DNA from: Myxococcus hansupus
GTDB taxonomy: Bacteria > Myxococcota > Myxococcia > Myxococcales > Myxococcaceae
Length of the DNA stretch: 64,000 nucleotides
NCBI RefSeq assembly: GCF_000280925.3
Contig: NZ_CP012109.1
Span: 6,654,501-6,718,500 of the forward strand
Direction: 5' to 3'
Below the pieces are notes generated by a model, which worked only from the letters and a program-made list of their open reading frames with translations, was not told the DNA's origin and searched no databases. Position 1 is the first letter of the stretch; every line of letters starts with the position of its first letter. Of the stretch, positions 62,548-64,000 are shown one piece after another. The position numbers and the translations under genes are program-made.

Positions 62548-64000
62548 ATGACGTCGAGCCCGAGAGCCCCCCTGGCGCAATCACTCCACTTCTGGGCCCG
62601 CAACGCCTCCAATGAGTCCGCGCTCCTTCAAGCCTCGCTCCGGCTGGGCCTGTTCGACGCACTCCCCGTGGAAGGCAGCGATACACCCAAGCCCCTCGAT
62701 GTGTTGACGCAGGCGCTCGCCGTCTCGACGCGAGGGCTCCGGGCCCTGCTGGAGATGCTCACGAGCATGGGCTTCGTGCACATGGATGACGCACGGCGCT
62801 TCGCCTTGTCCGCGCAGACCGCCGGCATTCTCCGGAGCGAGCCTTTCCAGCAAAGGCTCTCGGCGGAGCTGCCCTGGTGGGAGCCGCACGGGCTGTTGGA
62901 TACAGCCGTGAAACAGGGAGGCCCTGTCGCGCACGCCGGGCGGGACTGGGATGTGCTGGGCCACCTCCAGGCGCTCTTCCTGGACGCGCCGGCGACCACC
63001 GATTCGCCCGAGGCGGAGGACTTCTTCGACCGCTTCGCTCGCAGCGCGCCCCGTCACCAGGTGCTCGTCACCGCGGGCCGGATGGGCGTGCTGGAGCAAC
63101 TGGCCTCGGCGCCCCGCACCGTGGAGGCGCTGGGCACACTCACGCAGACGAGCCCCCAGGGACTGCGCGTGCTGCTCGACGTCCTGGCTCGGATGGAGCT
63201 GGTGCGGGAAGACGGCGGCGCGTGGTCGCTGACTCCGCCAGCGCGACAGCTTTTGGACGGCAAGGCCCTGGCGTACCTGGTGCGCTCGCTGACTGTCTCG
63301 GCGCGCTACTGGGAGGCGCTGGGACGCCTGGAGGAGACGGTGCGCCATGAGCGCTTCATCCTGGACCTGAAGAATCCCGAGGTGAGCCAGAGCTTCTACG
63401 CGGACAACTCGAACCAGCTCACGGCGGTGTTCGCCTCGCACTTCCAGCTCAGCCGCCGCGCCGCTACGACGCTGGCGCAGACACGTCCCTTGGACGGCGC
63501 CCAGGTTCTCGACATCGGGACGGGCTCGGGCGTGTGGGGCTCGGCCTTCGCCAGGGCCACGCCCACCACCCATGTCACCTACTTCGACCAGGCTGTCGTG
63601 CTCGAACAGGTGCAGCGCAACGTCCAGGCGCTGAAGGTGTCGGACCGGGCGCGGCTGTGGCCGGGCAACCTCTTCACCCATGACTTCGGGGAGGCGGACT
63701 TCGACGTCATCATCCTCCCCCAGGTCCTCAATGTGCTGCTCCCGGACATGCTGCCTGGCCTCTTCGCCCGCGTGGCGAAGGCGCTCCGGCCCGGCGGCGT
63801 GCTGCTCATCGCGGAGTATGTGCTCAACGAGCGCCGCGACGGGCCGCTGGACCACCTCTACTTCGGGCTGCGGCGCTTCATGACGAACGAGGGCGACCTG
63901 CTGTCCGCGTCCGAGTACGCACAACTGCTGTCGGCCGTGGGCCTGACGCAGTCGGTCTGCATCCCCCTGCCGACGCAGGAGCTCATCTTCGCCGCCCGCC
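62548..64000 (+). CDS. SAM-dependent methyltransferase with duplicated N-terminal domain (3' end outside window)
   Basis: The frame opens with the ATG at 62548 and is still open at the right edge (484 codons). Residues 1 to about 95 form a winged-helix dimerisation-type domain (ASLRLGLFDALP, VSTRGLRALLEML). Residues about 150-240 repeat it (GRMGVLEQLASAPRTVEAL, SPQGLRVLLDVLARMELV). From about residue 315 follows a class I methyltransferase core: VLDIGTGSGVWGS binds SAM, and VAKALRPGGVLLIAEY is motif IV-V. This is the O-methyltransferase type used on phenols, polyketides and peptides. It may tailor the NRPS product, though it is transcribed away from the permease genes. Confidence 0.85.
   Translation, partial: MTSSPRAPLAQSLHFWARNASNESALLQASLRLGLFDALPVEGSDTPKPLDVLTQALAVSTRGLRALLEMLTSMGFVHMDDARRFALSAQTAGILRSEPFQQRLSAELPWWEPHGLLDTAVKQGGPVAHAGRDWDVLGHLQALFLDAPATTDSPEAEDFFDRFARSAPRHQVLVTAGRMGVLEQLASAPRTVEALGTLTQTSPQGLRVLLDVLARMELVREDGGAWSLTPPARQLLDGKALAYLVRSLTVSARYWEALGRLEETVRHERFILDLKNPEVSQSFYADNSNQLTAVFASHFQLSRRAATTLAQTRPLDGAQVLDIGTGSGVWGSAFARATPTTHVTYFDQAVVLEQVQRNVQALKVSDRARLWPGNLFTHDFGEADFDVIILPQVLNVLLPDMLPGLFARVAKALRPGGVLLIAEYVLNERRDGPLDHLYFGLRRFMTNEGDLLSASEYAQLLSAVGLTQSVCIPLPTQELIFAAR

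Noticed and set aside
62581..63924. 447-codon minus-strand frame at the right end
   Set aside because: It lies opposite the methyltransferase frame, which has SAM-binding motifs and runs off the window; the minus frame has no recognisable domain.

Overview
The window is very GC-rich, gene-dense DNA with many lipoproteins, secreted beta-solenoid and Ig-like proteins, a chitinase, a sigma-54-type promoter and a giant NRPS. This combination suggests a myxobacterium, most likely family Myxococcaceae (Myxococcus, Corallococcus or a relative). That is an inference from gene content; no rRNA or other marker gene is present. No tRNA, rRNA, insertion sequence, prophage or CRISPR array was recognised.

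Left part (1-23.8 kb): the end of a HEAT-repeat protein; a KimA-type potassium/amino-acid-superfamily permease; a thaumatin-like protein; a small lipoprotein; a GNAT acetyltransferase; a tandem DUF1428 protein divergent from a MarR regulator, with a perfect 12-bp palindrome between them; an M14 carboxypeptidase; two divergent paralogous beta-helix lipoproteins; a secreted GH18 chitinase; a large lipoprotein behind a sigma-54-like promoter; a SUKH protein and a beta-solenoid protein; a two-gene M16 peptidase operon; and a small gene with a perfect Shine-Dalgarno sequence in front of an ATT codon, overlapping a membrane protein gene.

Middle part (23.8-37.7 kb): a family B DNA polymerase divergent from a WYL regulator; cspA, a strong terminator and a 60-residue charged protein; a TldE/TldD pair transcribed outward from a roughly 0.65-kb array of about seven decayed copies of the tldE start region; and a leftward run that begins with a 54-residue acidic peptide overlapping a Rieske oxygenase, followed by a diheme cytochrome c, a surface multiheme cytochrome and a lipoprotein. 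The peptide-Rieske pair looks like a precursor and its modifying enzyme and is the best candidate for an undescribed system.

Right part (37.7-64 kb): a natural-product locus. An outer-membrane barrel protein overlaps the start of an 18.4-kb six-module NRPS (A-T, five C-A-T, TE; no epimerisation domain). Modules 2-4 are near-identical tandem duplications, show a pyrimidine-rich sense strand, and are visibly mosaic. Convergent to the NRPS lie two FtsX/LolCE-type permeases and a LolA-like protein, overlapping each other but without an ATPase gene. The window ends inside a methyltransferase with a duplicated N-terminal winged-helix region. The barrel, LolA-like protein and permeases may together move the peptide or a lipid across the envelope.
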